DNA of 36,580 nucleotides from DATAXV01 sp036272915 (GCA_036272915.1 DATAXV010000090.1:1-36580), one strand, 5' to 3'. Positions 17,231-26,241 are shown, numbered from the stretch's first letter. Notes: generated by a model not told the origin, from the letters alone. Program-made: numbers and translations.

Positions 17231-18673
17231 CTACTGGTTGCCCTTGGCGTTGCGCTCGTGCTTCTCGCGAGCGTCGTCGATGGTGCCGACCATGGCGACG
17301 TCGTACTCGTCGAGATCGTCGTGCTTGCCCTCGAGGATCTCCTTGACGCCGCGCACGGTCTCCTTGACCGGGACGTAGGCGCCGTTCTGGCCGGTGAAGC
17401 GTTCGGCCACGAACATCGGCTGGGAGAGGAAGCGCTGGACCTTCCGGGCACGGGCCACGATCAGCCGGTCGTCCTCGGAGAGCTCCTCGAGGCCGAGGAT
17501 GGCGATGATGTCCTGCAGCTCCTTGTAGCGCTGCAGCGTGCGCTTGACGCCCTGGGCGGCGTCGTAGTGCTCCTGGCCGACGACCTCGGGGGTCTGGAAG
17601 CGGCTGAAGGAGTCGAGCGGGTCCACCGCCGGGTAGATGCCGATCTCGGTCAGCTCACGCTTCAGGGACACGGTCGCGCCGAGATGGGCGAACGTGGTCT
17701 GGATGGCGGGGTCGGTGTAGTCGTCGGCGGGCACGAAGACCGCCTGCACCGAGGTGATCGAACCCTTGCTGGTCGAGGTGATGCGCTCCTCGAGGGCGCC
17801 CATCTCGGTGGCCAGGGTCGGCTGGTAGCCGACGTTGGAGGGCATCCGGCCGAGCAGCGCGGAGACCTCGGAGCCGGCCAGCAGGTACCGGAAGATGTTG
17901 TCGACGAAGAGCAGGACGTCGGCACCCTCGGCGTCGCGGAAGTACTCGGCCAGGGTGAGGCCGGTCATCGCGATCCGGGCGCGCGCCCCGGGCGGCTCGT
18001 TCATCTGACCGAAGACGAGGCTGGTCTGCTGGAGCACCCCGGCCTCGCCCATCTCCTTGTAGAGATCGGCGCCCTCGCGGGTCCGCTCGCCGACGCCGGC
18101 GAACACGGAGCGGCCCTTGTGCTCGTAGGCGATGTTGCGGATCAGCTCCTGGACGAGCACTGTCTTGCCGACGCCGGCACCGCCGAAGAGGCCGATCTTG
18201 GAGCCCTTGGCGAAGGTGCAGATCAGGTCGATGACCTTGATCCCGGTCTCCAGGATCTCGATGTCGGTCTGCTGCTCCTCGACCGGAGGGGCGTCGCGGT
18301 GGATCGACCAGCGCTCGACGCCCTCGGGCGCGGGCTCATCGTCGAGCGGCTCGCCGACGACGTTGAACATCCGGCCCAGGGTCTCGACCCCGACCGGCAC
18401 CGTGATCGGCCCGCCCGTCGCCTTCACCTCGTCGCCGCGGCGCAGCCCGTCGGTGGAGTCCATGGCGATGCAGCGGACGGTGTGGTCCCCGATCTCCTGC
18501 TCGACCTCCAGCACCAGCGTGCGGCCCTCGAGCGGAACCTGGAGCGCGTCCAGGATGGCGGGAAGCCTCCCGCTCGGGAACTCGACGTCGACGACGGCGC
18601 CGGTCACCTGGGCGATGCGCCCGGTCGCGGTTCCGGCCTCCGTGTCCTGGGGGCGCTGCAGCACCTCAGCCAT
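17231..18673 (-). CDS. atpD: ATP synthase beta subunit (F1, catalytic)
   Basis: This 480-residue catalytic subunit carries the P-loop GGAGVGKT (164-171), the following GERTREG catalytic Glu region, and DELSEED-like segment LEELSEDDRL near the C-terminal domain. The N-terminal beta-barrel is preceded by about 15 extra residues. It makes ATP at the F1 catalytic sites. AGGAG lies four bases before the ATG at 18673. It sits between atpG and atpC in the standard order. No anomaly is visible. Confidence 0.98.
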   Translation of the reverse strand: MAEVLQRPQDTEAGTATGRIAQVTGAVVDVEFPSGRLPAILDALQVPLEGRTLVLEVEQEIGDHTVRCIAMDSTDGLRRGDEVKATGGPITVPVGVETLGRMFNVVGEPLDDEPAPEGVERWSIHRDAPPVEEQQTDIEILETGIKVIDLICTFAKGSKIGLFGGAGVGKTVLVQELIRNIAYEHKGRSVFAGVGERTREGADLYKEMGEAGVLQQTSLVFGQMNEPPGARARIAMTGLTLAEYFRDAEGADVLLFVDNIFRYLLAGSEVSALLGRMPSNVGYQPTLATEMGALEERITSTSKGSITSVQAVFVPADDYTDPAIQTTFAHLGATVSLKRELTEIGIYPAVDPLDSFSRFQTPEVVGQEHYDAAQGVKRTLQRYKELQDIIAILGLEELSEDDRLIVARARKVQRFLSQPMFVAERFTGQNGAYVPVKETVRGVKEILEGKHDDLDEYDVAMVGTIDDAREKHERNAKGNQ

Positions 18674-18697
18674 CTGACTCCTCTCTCGTGTGTTCGT

Positions 18698-19558
18698 TCA
18701 TCGGCCGCTCACCGCGGCGGCGCCGCCGACGATGTCCATCAACTCCGACGTGATCGACTGCTGGCGCACCTTGTTCTCGGTCGAGCGCAGTTCCTTCACG
18801 AGGTCACCGGCGGCCTGGGTCGCGTTCTGCATGGCGATCATACGTGCGGACTGCTCGCTGGCCTGGTTCTCCAGCACCGCCTCGTAGACCTGGGACTCGA
18901 TGTAGCGGGGCAGGAGCTCGGAGAGCACGGTCTCCGGATCCGGCTCGTACTCGTAGTCGGCGGCGGGGAGATCCTCGGCCTCGGGAATCTCCATCGGGAC
19001 CAGGGGACGGACCACGGGCTCCTGGCGGAGCGTGGTGACCCACCGCGCGTAGGCGAGCAGGACGACGTCGGCCCGCTCCTGGTCGTACTCCTCCAGCGCC
19101 GCCCTCACCGCCGGCTGGACGTCGGCGAAGCGGGGATGGCTGGGAAGGTTGACGACCTCGGCCACCAGATCCCGCCGGAACCGGACCAGGAAGTCGCGGC
19201 CCTTGCGCCCGATGGCGACATACCGGGCCCGGCCTCCGTGGTTCTGGAGCACGTAGCGGTTGACCGCGCGCATCGTGTTCGTGTTGAGCGGCCCGCAGAG
19301 GCCCCGGTCGGAGGTGATCACGATCACCAGCGCCCGGTCACCCTCGCGGCCGATCAGGTAGGGATGTCGGAATGAGGTCGCGATCTTGGCCGTGACCTGG
19401 AGCACCTCGCGCATCTTCTCGGCGTAGGGCCGGGCACGCTGGACCGCCTGCTGGGCCCGCCGCAGCCGGGTGGCGGAGACCACCTGCATCGCCTTGGTGA
19501 TCTTCTCCATGTTCTGGATGCTGCGCTTGCGGCGCCGGATCTCGCGGAGGGAGGCCAC
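18698..19558 (-). CDS. atpG: ATP synthase gamma subunit (F1)
   Basis: This 286-residue central-shaft subunit starts MASLREIRRRKRSIQN and continues KITKAMQVVSATRLRRAQ, the hallmark N-terminal helix. ITSDRGLCGPLN lies in the middle Rossmann-like domain, and the C-terminal helix ends with RQQSITSELMDIVGGAAA. It turns inside the alpha-beta hexamer. The start is GTG at 19558, 14 bases after the atpA stop. Confidence 0.97.
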   Translation of the reverse strand: MASLREIRRRKRSIQNMEKITKAMQVVSATRLRRAQQAVQRARPYAEKMREVLQVTAKIATSFRHPYLIGREGDRALVIVITSDRGLCGPLNTNTMRAVNRYVLQNHGGRARYVAIGRKGRDFLVRFRRDLVAEVVNLPSHPRFADVQPAVRAALEEYDQERADVVLLAYARWVTTLRQEPVVRPLVPMEIPEAEDLPAADYEYEPDPETVLSELLPRYIESQVYEAVLENQASEQSARMIAMQNATQAAGDLVKELRSTENKVRQQSITSELMDIVGGAAAVSGR

Positions 19559-19572
19559 GGTTCAGCTCCCGC

Positions 19573-21105
19573 TCAGGTCCGCGCCTCGGCGACCGGCTCG
19601 GAGCCGACGCCGAACTGGCGGTTGTAGGCCTCGATGGCCTCCTTGACCTGGTTCTCGACCTCCTCGCCCCATTTCTGGTCCTGCTCGATGCCGTCGATCA
19701 GGGCGCGCCGCTCGGCGAGGAGGAAGCGGACGAAACCATCCTTCCACTCGACCACGCGGCCGATCTCGACCTTGTCGACCAGGCCGCGGGTGCCGGCGTA
19801 GGTGATGCACACCTGGGCACCGACGTGGATCGGCTCGTACTGCTTCTGGACGAGGAGCTGGGTCAGACGCTGGCCGCGCTCGAGGCGGGCGCGGGTCTGC
19901 GCGTCGAGGTCCGAGGCGAACTGGGCGAAGGCGGCCAGCTCGCGGTAGGTGGAGAGGTCGAACTTGAGGCCGCTGGCGGCGCGCTTGACCGGGCTGGTCT
20001 GCGCGTCACCACCGACCCGGGAGACCGAGTTACCGGGCGAGATCGCGGGCCGGAGGCCGGCGTTGAAGAGGTCGGACTCCAGGAACAGCTGCCCGTCCGT
20101 GATCGAGATCACGTTGGTCGGGATGTAGGCGGAGATGTCGCCTTCCTGGGTCTCGATGACGGGCAGCGCCGTCAGCGAGCCGCCGCCGTTGGCCTCGCTC
20201 ATGCGCGCGGCGCGCTCCAGGAGCCGGGAGTGCAGGTAGAAGACGTCGCCGGGATACGCCTCGCGGCCGGGCGGGCGGCGCAGCGTCAGCGACAGCTCGC
20301 GGTAGGCCCAGGCGTGCTTGGTCAGGTCGTCGTAGCAGACCAGCGCGTCCTGGCCGCTGTCGCGGAAGTACTCGCCCATGGCGCACGCCGCGTAGGGGGC
20401 GATGTAGCTCAGCGCCGCGGGCTCGGAGGCGGTCGCGGCGACGATGGTCGTGTACTCGAGGGCGCCGTGCTCCTCGAGGGTCGCCCGGACGCGGGCGATG
20501 CTGGCCGCGTTCTGGCCGATCGCGCAGTAGATGCAGAAGAGGTTCTTCCCCTTCTGGTTGATGATCGTGTCGAGCAGGAGAGCCGTCTTGCCGGTCTGGC
20601 GGTCGCCGATGATCAGCTCACGCTGGCCGCGCCCGATCGGGATCATGGCGTCGACGACGAGGATGCCGGTCTGCACCGGCGTGTCGACCGACTGCCTGGT
20701 GATGACGCGGGGCGCGATCTTCTCGACCGGGCTGGTCTGCTTGGCCTGGATCGGGCCCTGGCCGTCCAGGGGCCGACCCAGCGGGTTGACCGTGCGGCCG
20801 AGGAGCTCGGGACCGACCGGAACCTCGACGATGCGGCCCGTGGTCCGGACCTCGGCGCCCTCCTCGATCTGCTCGTAGGGGCCGAGCAGCACGGCGCCGA
20901 CCCTGTTCTCCTCGAGGTTCAGGGCCATCCCGTACACGTCGCCGGGAAACTCGAGAAGCTCCGATGCCATCGCTCCGCGGAGGCCGTAGACCTGGGCGAT
21001 GCCGTCACTGACGCTGATCACCCGGCCCACATCCGCGGTCACGGTCTGGGCGTCGAACTTCTTCAGCCGCTCCTTGATGACCTCTCCGATGTCGCCGCTA
21101 TCCAC
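19573..21105 (-). CDS. atpA: ATP synthase alpha subunit (F1)
   Basis: This 510-residue subunit has the P-loop GDRQTGKT (167-174), ELIIGDRQTGKTALLLDT context, and the alpha-typical VGDGIA-like segment ISVSDGIAQVYGL near the N-terminus. It forms the non-catalytic nucleotide sites. The frame is open up to 21183, but the GTG at 21105 is chosen: it has AAGGA eight bases upstream and begins MDSGDIGEVIKERL, the usual start. It lies between atpH and atpG. Nothing unusual. Confidence 0.98.
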   Translation of the reverse strand: MDSGDIGEVIKERLKKFDAQTVTADVGRVISVSDGIAQVYGLRGAMASELLEFPGDVYGMALNLEENRVGAVLLGPYEQIEEGAEVRTTGRIVEVPVGPELLGRTVNPLGRPLDGQGPIQAKQTSPVEKIAPRVITRQSVDTPVQTGILVVDAMIPIGRGQRELIIGDRQTGKTALLLDTIINQKGKNLFCIYCAIGQNAASIARVRATLEEHGALEYTTIVAATASEPAALSYIAPYAACAMGEYFRDSGQDALVCYDDLTKHAWAYRELSLTLRRPPGREAYPGDVFYLHSRLLERAARMSEANGGGSLTALPVIETQEGDISAYIPTNVISITDGQLFLESDLFNAGLRPAISPGNSVSRVGGDAQTSPVKRAASGLKFDLSTYRELAAFAQFASDLDAQTRARLERGQRLTQLLVQKQYEPIHVGAQVCITYAGTRGLVDKVEIGRVVEWKDGFVRFLLAERRALIDGIEQDQKWGEEVENQVKEAIEAYNRQFGVGSEPVAEART

Positions 21106-21127
21106 CGTGTTTATCCTTCCTTCGTCT

Positions 21128-21661
21128 TCACACGCCCGCCAGCTGGCGGCGGAGCTGCTGGAGCCTGCTCCGGAGGCTGGCATCCACGAGCCGGTCGCCG
21201 ATCTGGGCGACCAGGCCGCCGAGGATGGCGGGGTCGGTTCGATACTCGAGCCTGACGTCCCGTCCGAGCTGCTCGCCCAGCTGCCGGGCCAGGCGCTCGC
21301 GGCCCTCGGGTTGGAGCTCGACCGCGGTCGTGACCGTGACCTGGACCCGTCCCCGCTCCTCGTCGGCGAGGCGCGAGAACTCCTCCTCGATGTCGGCGAT
21401 CGCGTCGCTGTGCGCCGACTCGATGAGGAGCTTGGCCAGGTTGCGGCCCTCCTCGCCGATATCGTCCAGGGGCAGGCTGTCGATCAGCGCCAGCCGCTGG
21501 GCGGGGGCGACCGCCGGGTTCTCGATCACGGCCCTCAGCTCGGGGACGGAGAGGATGCGCCGGACCTGCTCCAGGCGCTGCTCCCAGGCGTCGAGCTGAC
21601 GCTCCTCGGTGGCGAGCTCGAACAGGGCCCGTGCGTAGCGTCTAGCGGTGGCGCTCGGCAC
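21128..21661 (-). CDS. atpH: ATP synthase delta subunit (F1)
   Basis: This 177-residue peripheral-stalk subunit begins SATARRYARALFELA, the conserved N-terminal signature, and has the C-terminal domain with VTVTTAVEL and DPAILGGLVAQIGDRLVDAS. It joins F1 to the b subunits. The GTG start at 21661 overlaps the end of atpF by 20 bases. Length is normal, and b and delta are separate genes, unlike the mycobacterial b-delta fusion. Confidence 0.95.
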   Translation of the reverse strand: MPSATARRYARALFELATEERQLDAWEQRLEQVRRILSVPELRAVIENPAVAPAQRLALIDSLPLDDIGEEGRNLAKLLIESAHSDAIADIEEEFSRLADEERGRVQVTVTTAVELQPEGRERLARQLGEQLGRDVRLEYRTDPAILGGLVAQIGDRLVDASLRSRLQQLRRQLAGV

Positions 21662-22187
21662 CGTTCCCCCTCGCCGCCCCGACCTGCTCGATCGCCTCGT
21701 CGATCAGCCGCCGGTGGGCGTCACCGTCGAGCGCCTGCCCGACCACCTTCTCGGTCGCGCCGACGACCAGGTCGGCCACCTCCTGGCGGACCGACTGGAC
21801 CGCCCGCTGGCGCTCCGACTCGATCTCGCGGCGGGCGCTGTCGACGATGCGCTTCGCCTCATCCTCGGCGCGCTCCCGGCCCTCGGAGCGAACCTGCTCC
21901 GCGCCGCGGTTGGCGCCGCTGATGATCTCGGAGGCCTGGACGCGCGCCTTGGCGAGCTCCTCCTTGGCCGCGTCGAGCTGGTGCTGTGCCTCCTCCCGGT
22001 CACGCTTGGCCGCTTCCAGCTGCTCGGCGATACGCTCCTGCCGGGCCTCGGCGACGCGGGCCAGGATCGGGTACACCCACCTGGAGAAGGCGAGGACGAC
22101 AAGGACGAACGCGACCAGCTCGACGATCAGCGTGGCGTTGGGCTGGATCAGGATCGCCGATCCCGTCGACACCAGCTGCATGTGCAT
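21642..22187 (-). CDS. atpF: ATP synthase b subunit (F0)
   Basis: This 181-residue protein has one N-terminal membrane helix (about 18-40) followed by a long charged coiled coil, the stator of the ATP synthase. Two in-frame ATG codons, 22187 and 22181, are possible; the AGGAG before them is two and eight bases away respectively, so 22181 (MQLVSTGS) is the better start. The 3' end overlaps atpH. It follows atpE directly. Confidence 0.94.
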   Translation of the reverse strand: MHMQLVSTGSAILIQPNATLIVELVAFVLVVLAFSRWVYPILARVAEARQERIAEQLEAAKRDREEAQHQLDAAKEELAKARVQASEIISGANRGAEQVRSEGRERAEDEAKRIVDSARREIESERQRAVQSVRQEVADLVVGATEKVVGQALDGDAHRRLIDEAIEQVGAARGNGAERHR

Positions 22188-22210
22188 GACTCCTACTTCC
22201 TCGGACGTCC

Positions 22211-22456
22211 CTACTTGGCGAGCACGTAGACGATGAGGAAGCCGAACACGATGTTGATGATGTAGCCGGCTTCACAGAGTCCGACGACGATGTACATCAG
22301 TCCCGTGAGGCTGCCCCTCAGCTCGGGCTGCCGCGCCGTGCCCTGAATGGCTGCGTTGCCGGCCAGACCGTCACCGACACCGGCGCCGATCGCGCCTCCG
22401 CCGATGGCGACGCCGAACGCCAGCAGGCCCAAACCGAAGATGATCGCGTGGTTCAT
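22211..22456 (-). CDS. atpE: ATP synthase c subunit (F0 rotor ring)
   Basis: This is an 81-residue hairpin of two membrane helices. The polar loop ARQPE (41-45) contacts the central stalk, and the ion-carrying carboxylate is Glu62 in GLCEAGYIIN. The first helix reads GAIGAGVGDGLAGNA with Asp29. This stretch and the GLxEAxYxIN segment closely resemble the mycobacterial c subunit as I remember it. No Na+-type Gln is seen at the usual first-helix site, so protons are the likely ion. The ATG at 22456 is chosen; the frame above it is antisense-free but belongs to the atpB region in another frame. Confidence 0.96.
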   Translation of the reverse strand: MNHAIIFGLGLLAFGVAIGGGAIGAGVGDGLAGNAAIQGTARQPELRGSLTGLMYIVVGLCEAGYIINIVFGFLIVYVLAK

Positions 22457-22482
22457 GACGAGAGGGGATCCTCCTTCAGGGT

Positions 22483-23259
22483 CTAGTGGTGTTCTCCGGC
22501 CATGCCCTCGCGAGCCTGGCCGAAATAGACGATGGTCAGCAGCATGAAGATGTACGCCTGGATGGTCCCGATGAAGAAGACGTCGAAGAGCTTCCAGAGC
22601 GTGGTTGCAACGGGGGCGATGATGAAGGGGCCGCCGAGCCAGATGGGGGCGTTGCCGAGGAGGTAGCCGAGCAGCCAGATCATCATCGCGCCAGCCAGCA
22701 GGTTGCCGAAAAGCCGGAACGAGAGGGTGAGGATCTTCTGCGCCTCCTCGATGATGTTGAGGGGGGTGAACGCGGCACGGAGCGGGATGGGGCCGTCGAA
22801 GGGTTTGGTGAAGCGGTGCAGGTAGCCGCGGAAGCCCTGAACCTTGATGCTGTACCCCTGGACCATGAGGATGACGAGCAGGGTCAGGGCCAGGGTCAGG
22901 TTGAGGTCGGCGGTCGGCGCCCGGAGACCGACGGCGTCGAGCGGGAACGCCTCCAGCCAGTTGGAGACGAGGATGAAGATGCCCAGCGTCCCCGCCAGCG
23001 GGACGACGAAGGCGGCGTCCTCTGCGACCAGATCGTGCACCTGATCGCGGACATAGCCGTAGAGCCACTCGAAGATCGCCTGGAACCGCCCCGGCCGGCC
23101 CGGCGCCAGATGGGTGACCAGGAGCACGGCGATGAGGATGACGATGAGCAGAGCTATGGCCGAGGTGATGAGGGTGGTGTAGTTGAGTGAGCACCAATTC
23201 CCGCATCCAAGGTCGATGGTGGGGAACGTGACCGGCGGCTGGTCGGCCAAGAACCTCAT
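22483..23259 (-). CDS. atpB: ATP synthase a subunit (F0)
   Basis: This 258-residue membrane protein forms the ion path beside the c-ring. The essential Arg is in LSFRLFGNLLAG, and the last helices contain IQAYIFMLLTIVYFGQA. It starts at the ATG at 23259, which overlaps the stop of the small upstream gene by 4 bases and has GGGAGGT at a suitable distance. The frame is open beyond that point but covers the upstream gene. It is the first large structural gene of the operon. Confidence 0.96.
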   Translation of the reverse strand: MRFLADQPPVTFPTIDLGCGNWCSLNYTTLITSAIALLIVILIAVLLVTHLAPGRPGRFQAIFEWLYGYVRDQVHDLVAEDAAFVVPLAGTLGIFILVSNWLEAFPLDAVGLRAPTADLNLTLALTLLVILMVQGYSIKVQGFRGYLHRFTKPFDGPIPLRAAFTPLNIIEEAQKILTLSFRLFGNLLAGAMMIWLLGYLLGNAPIWLGGPFIIAPVATTLWKLFDVFFIGTIQAYIFMLLTIVYFGQAREGMAGEHH

Positions 23260-23582
23260 GCGCGAGAAACCTCCCGAACGGCGACGCCTGCCATGATCAG
23301 CTCCGCTGCCGCGATTCCCGCCATGACGAAGATGACTGCCTCGCCACCGAGCAGGAAGCCGATCCCGACACCGAGAACGGTGAGCATCAGCAGGCGGAGC
23401 AGGCTCGACTGCAGGAAGCTCATCGAGCTGTCCACTGAGCGGCCGATCAATACCGCATTGACTGAGCCGAGGAGCAGCCCGGCGGCCCCTCCCAGACCCC
23501 AACGCCAGGAACCGAGAACAATGAAGGCGATGAGTACCAGCACGGCTCCGGCCGCGCAGATTGACACCGTCTTCGCGAGCAA
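23256..23582 (-). CDS. AtpI-like small membrane protein of the ATP synthase operon
   Basis: This 108-residue protein has four predicted membrane helices (about 7-24, 27-48, 60-80, 82-102) and no charged functional motif. Position, between an AtpZ-like gene and atpB, and topology fit the ATP synthase subunit I/AtpI group, thought to help c-ring assembly. The start is a TTG at 23582, supported by GGAG eight bases before it; the GTG at 23567 is an alternative. It overlaps atpB by ATGA. Sequence identity with known AtpI cannot be judged by eye. Confidence 0.72.
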   Translation of the reverse strand: MLAKTVSICAAGAVLVLIAFIVLGSWRWGLGGAAGLLLGSVNAVLIGRSVDSSMSFLQSSLLRLLMLTVLGVGIGFLLGGEAVIFVMAGIAAAELIMAGVAVREVSRA

Positions 23583-23601
23583 ATCCCTTACTCCACCGTC
23601 T

Positions 23602-23814
23602 CTAGAGGGTTTTTCTGACGAACTGCACGTAGAAGACCGCCACCGCGGCCGCGAAGCCGCAGAACAGTCCGATGAACAGAAAGATCGGGCTGGTGTGCAG
23701 CACCTTGTCCAACCAGATGCCAGCCACCAACGGGACTATAACGGCTGCGGCGAGCACGCCGCCGAGGCCTGCCGCCTGCGCGCCGGTCGGGCCGGACGAA
23801 CGCTTCGGCGTCAT
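23602..23814 (-). CDS. AtpZ-like small membrane protein
   Basis: This protein of about 70 residues from the ATG at 23814 has two membrane helices: GLGGVLAAAVIVPLVAGIWL and FLFIGLFCGFAAAVAVFYV. WLDKVLHTSP lies between them and matches the AtpZ pattern (G-x-W-L-D-x-x-x-x-T-x-P). AtpZ proteins are linked to ATP synthase assembly or Mg2+ handling. A GTG at 23850 would give 82 residues but would overlap the wecA end; I prefer 23814, 13 bases after wecA. Confidence 0.78.
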   Translation of the reverse strand: MTPKRSSGPTGAQAAGLGGVLAAAVIVPLVAGIWLDKVLHTSPIFLFIGLFCGFAAAVAVFYVQFVRKTL

Positions 23815-23827
23815 CCCGGCCGATAGC

Positions 23828-24937
23828 TTACCTGAGAGCGTCCTTCCCAAGCAGGAAGCGGAGCGACGGACCTATCCGACGTCCCACGGCCTGCAGATGA
23901 TCGGCCATCGCGGTCGACAGCAGGACCACCATGAGGATGATCGCGACGCCCAGGATCTTCTTGTGTCCGAGCACGGTCAGACCGACCGCGCCGAGGATCC
24001 CGGCGGCGCCGTAGAAGACCAGGCAGGTCTCCCGCTGGGACAGCCCCAGGTCAAGGAGACGGTGGTGGAGGTGGTGGGCGTCGCCCTTGCCGAAGCCGAC
24101 CACGCGCCGCCTGATGATCGACCAGGCGGTGTCGGCGATGGGCACGGCAAGGGCCAGCAGGGGGATGGCCAGGGCGAAGACGACCGGCGTCTTGGCGACG
24201 CCGATGATCGAGAGCAGCCCCAGGGCCATGCCCAGGCTGAAGGCGCCGGAGTCGCCCATGAAGATCCTGGCCGGATCGAAGTTGAAGATGAGGAAGGCGG
24301 CGCAGGTCCCGACCAGGGCCGCCGCCAGCAGCACCACCTCGTGCTGGCCGATGCTGGCCGCGGCCAGCATCAGGGTCAGGGCGACGATGAGGACGACTCC
24401 GCCGGCCAGCCCGTTGACCCCGTCGATCAGGTTGATCGTGTTCTGCATGCCGGCCAGCCAGAACAGGGTCAGGGGCAGCGCGAACCATCCGGTGTTGACC
24501 GTGCCCACCAGCGGCACCGAGAAGTGTGTGATCTGGAAGCCGAAGCCCAGCGCGGCGACCACGCCGATCCCGACGCTGAAGGCGAGCTTGATCAAGTAGG
24601 GCAGCTCGAACCGGTCGTCGATCAGATAGAAGAGGCAAACCGCGCCGCAGAGCAGCAGCACGGCGTTGCGCACGGTGTCGTCGTGGACGAGCACCAGCAC
24701 GGCCACGGCGAAGCCGAGATAGATGGCGACGCCGCCCAGCAGCGGTGTCGAGCGCGTATGGATGTCGCGCTCTCTGTGGGGGCGCTTCATGATCCCGACC
24801 AGGGGTGAGACCTTGATCGCGATCAGGTTCAGAACGACGCCCAGCACCAGCGCCAGGCCGAGCACGGGCAGCGAAGAGCCGAGGTTGTGGACGACGGGCC
24901 CCAGTGTCGGATCGAAGGTGCGAAGTATGGAGAACAC
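23828..24937 (-). CDS. wecA: WecA-like undecaprenyl-phosphate GlcNAc-1-phosphate transferase
   Basis: This 369-residue polytopic enzyme (about 11 helices) belongs to the MraY/WecA family. Key motifs are DIHTRSTPLLGGVAIY, INLIDGVNGLAGG (cytoplasmic DxxNxxD-like loop), FMGDSGAFSLG and GKGDAHHLHHRLLDLG, the His-rich loop of the WecA branch. It makes undecaprenyl-PP-GlcNAc, the start of surface glycans. The GTG at 24937 follows GGAG by ten bases and lies 14 bases past the glyA stop; longer reading covers glyA. wecA directly before the atp operon is the mycobacterial arrangement (rfe-atp), as I remember it. Confidence 0.92.
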   Translation of the reverse strand: MFSILRTFDPTLGPVVHNLGSSLPVLGLALVLGVVLNLIAIKVSPLVGIMKRPHRERDIHTRSTPLLGGVAIYLGFAVAVLVLVHDDTVRNAVLLLCGAVCLFYLIDDRFELPYLIKLAFSVGIGVVAALGFGFQITHFSVPLVGTVNTGWFALPLTLFWLAGMQNTINLIDGVNGLAGGVVLIVALTLMLAAASIGQHEVVLLAAALVGTCAAFLIFNFDPARIFMGDSGAFSLGMALGLLSIIGVAKTPVVFALAIPLLALAVPIADTAWSIIRRRVVGFGKGDAHHLHHRLLDLGLSQRETCLVFYGAAGILGAVGLTVLGHKKILGVAIILMVVLLSTAMADHLQAVGRRIGPSLRFLLGKDALR

Positions 24938-24951
24938 CGTCAGACCACTCC

Positions 24952-26241
24952 CTAGTGGAACGCGTAGGGCAGCGGAAAGTGTCGGCAGAGGTCCAGGGTG
25001 CGCTCGCGGACGGCGTCCAGCGCCGCCTCGCCCTTGTCCTCGGCCAGCGCCTCGATCAGGTCGGCGATGCAATCGGCGACCTCGACCATCTCCGCCTCGC
25101 GCATGCCCCGGGTGGTGATGCTCGGGGTGCCCAGGCGGATGCCGCTGGGGTTGAACTTGCTGGCCTCGTCGTAGGGGATGGCGTTGCGGTTGACGGTGAT
25201 GCCGACGGTGTCGGCGACGTCCTGCACGCGGCGTCCCTTGAGGCCCATCGGGCGGAGGTCGATCAGCATCAGGTGGTTGTCGGTGCCACCCGTGGTCAGC
25301 CGGAGCCCGCGCTCCTGAAGCCTCTTGGCCATGGCCCCGGCGTTGGCGACGACCTGGTGCGCGTAGTCCCTGAAGGACGGCTTCAGCGCCTCGCCGAAGC
25401 AGACCGCCTTGGCGGCGATGGCGTGGACCAGGGGACCGCCCTGGGTGCCGGGGAAGACGGCGGAGTCGATCGGCTTCTGCCATCGCTCGGCGTCGGCGGC
25501 CAGGATCATTCCGCCCCACGCGCCGCGCAGCGTCTTCTGGGTGGTCGTGCTGACCAGGTGGGAGGCCTGGATCGGCGAGGGATAGGCGTCGCCGGCGGCG
25601 AGGCCGGCGAAGTGCGCCATGTCCGTCCACATGACGGCCCCGACGCTGTCGGCGATCTGGCGCAGCCGGTCGAAGTCAAGGGTCCGCGGATACGCCGAGT
25701 AGCCGACCTGGAGCATCTTCGGGCGGACCTCCTCGGCCTGCCGCTGGATGGCGTCGTAGTCGAGCAGCTCGGTCTCGCGGTCGACCGTGTAGGAGTGGAT
25801 CTCGTACAGCTTCCCGCTGAAGTTGGCGGGGCTGCCGTGGGTCAGGTGGCCGCCGGCGTCGAGGTCCATGCCCATGACCCGGTCGCCGGGCTGGCAGACC
25901 GCCTGGTAGACGGCCGCGTTGGCCTGGCTGCCGGCGTGGGGCTGGACGTTCACGTACGCGGCCCCGAAGAGCTGCCTGGCCCGGTTCTGGGCCAGCGTCT
26001 CGATCTCGTCGATGACCTCGCAGCCGCCGTAGTAGCGGCGGCCCGGATAGCCCTCGGCGTACTTGTTGGTGAGGAGGGTTCCCAGCGCCTCGAGGATGGC
26101 TGGGCTGGCCAGGTTCTCGGAGGGGATCAGCTCCAGGGTGTGGCTCTGCCGCTGGTACTCCCTGCGGATCAGGTTCGCCACCTCCGGGTCCTGCTGGTCG
26201 AGCGCCTGGAAGGTCATCGTGGTCGTGGGGGTCGCGGCCAT
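24952..26241 (-). CDS. glyA: Serine hydroxymethyltransferase
   Basis: This 429-residue PLP enzyme turns serine and tetrahydrofolate into glycine and methylene-tetrahydrofolate. Visible motifs are ELIPSENLAS (37-46), YAEGYPGRRYYGGCE (61-75), VNVQPHAGSQAN and the PLP Lys236 in STTTQKTLRGAWGG (231-244). The residue before the Lys is Gln235, where SHMT usually has His, and the following GPRGG is GAWGG; both are unusual. The ATG at 26241 is chosen; 26217 (MTFQALDQ) is an alternative. It is followed 14 bases later by wecA. Confidence 0.96.
   Translation of the reverse strand: MAATPTTTMTFQALDQQDPEVANLIRREYQRQSHTLELIPSENLASPAILEALGTLLTNKYAEGYPGRRYYGGCEVIDEIETLAQNRARQLFGAAYVNVQPHAGSQANAAVYQAVCQPGDRVMGMDLDAGGHLTHGSPANFSGKLYEIHSYTVDRETELLDYDAIQRQAEEVRPKMLQVGYSAYPRTLDFDRLRQIADSVGAVMWTDMAHFAGLAAGDAYPSPIQASHLVSTTTQKTLRGAWGGMILAADAERWQKPIDSAVFPGTQGGPLVHAIAAKAVCFGEALKPSFRDYAHQVVANAGAMAKRLQERGLRLTTGGTDNHLMLIDLRPMGLKGRRVQDVADTVGITVNRNAIPYDEASKFNPSGIRLGTPSITTRGMREAEMVEVADCIADLIEALAEDKGEAALDAVRERTLDLCRHFPLPYAFH

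Noticed and set aside
17258..19375. 705-codon plus-strand open frame opposite atpD and atpG
   Set aside because: Antisense to two certain ATP synthase genes and without recognisable domains.
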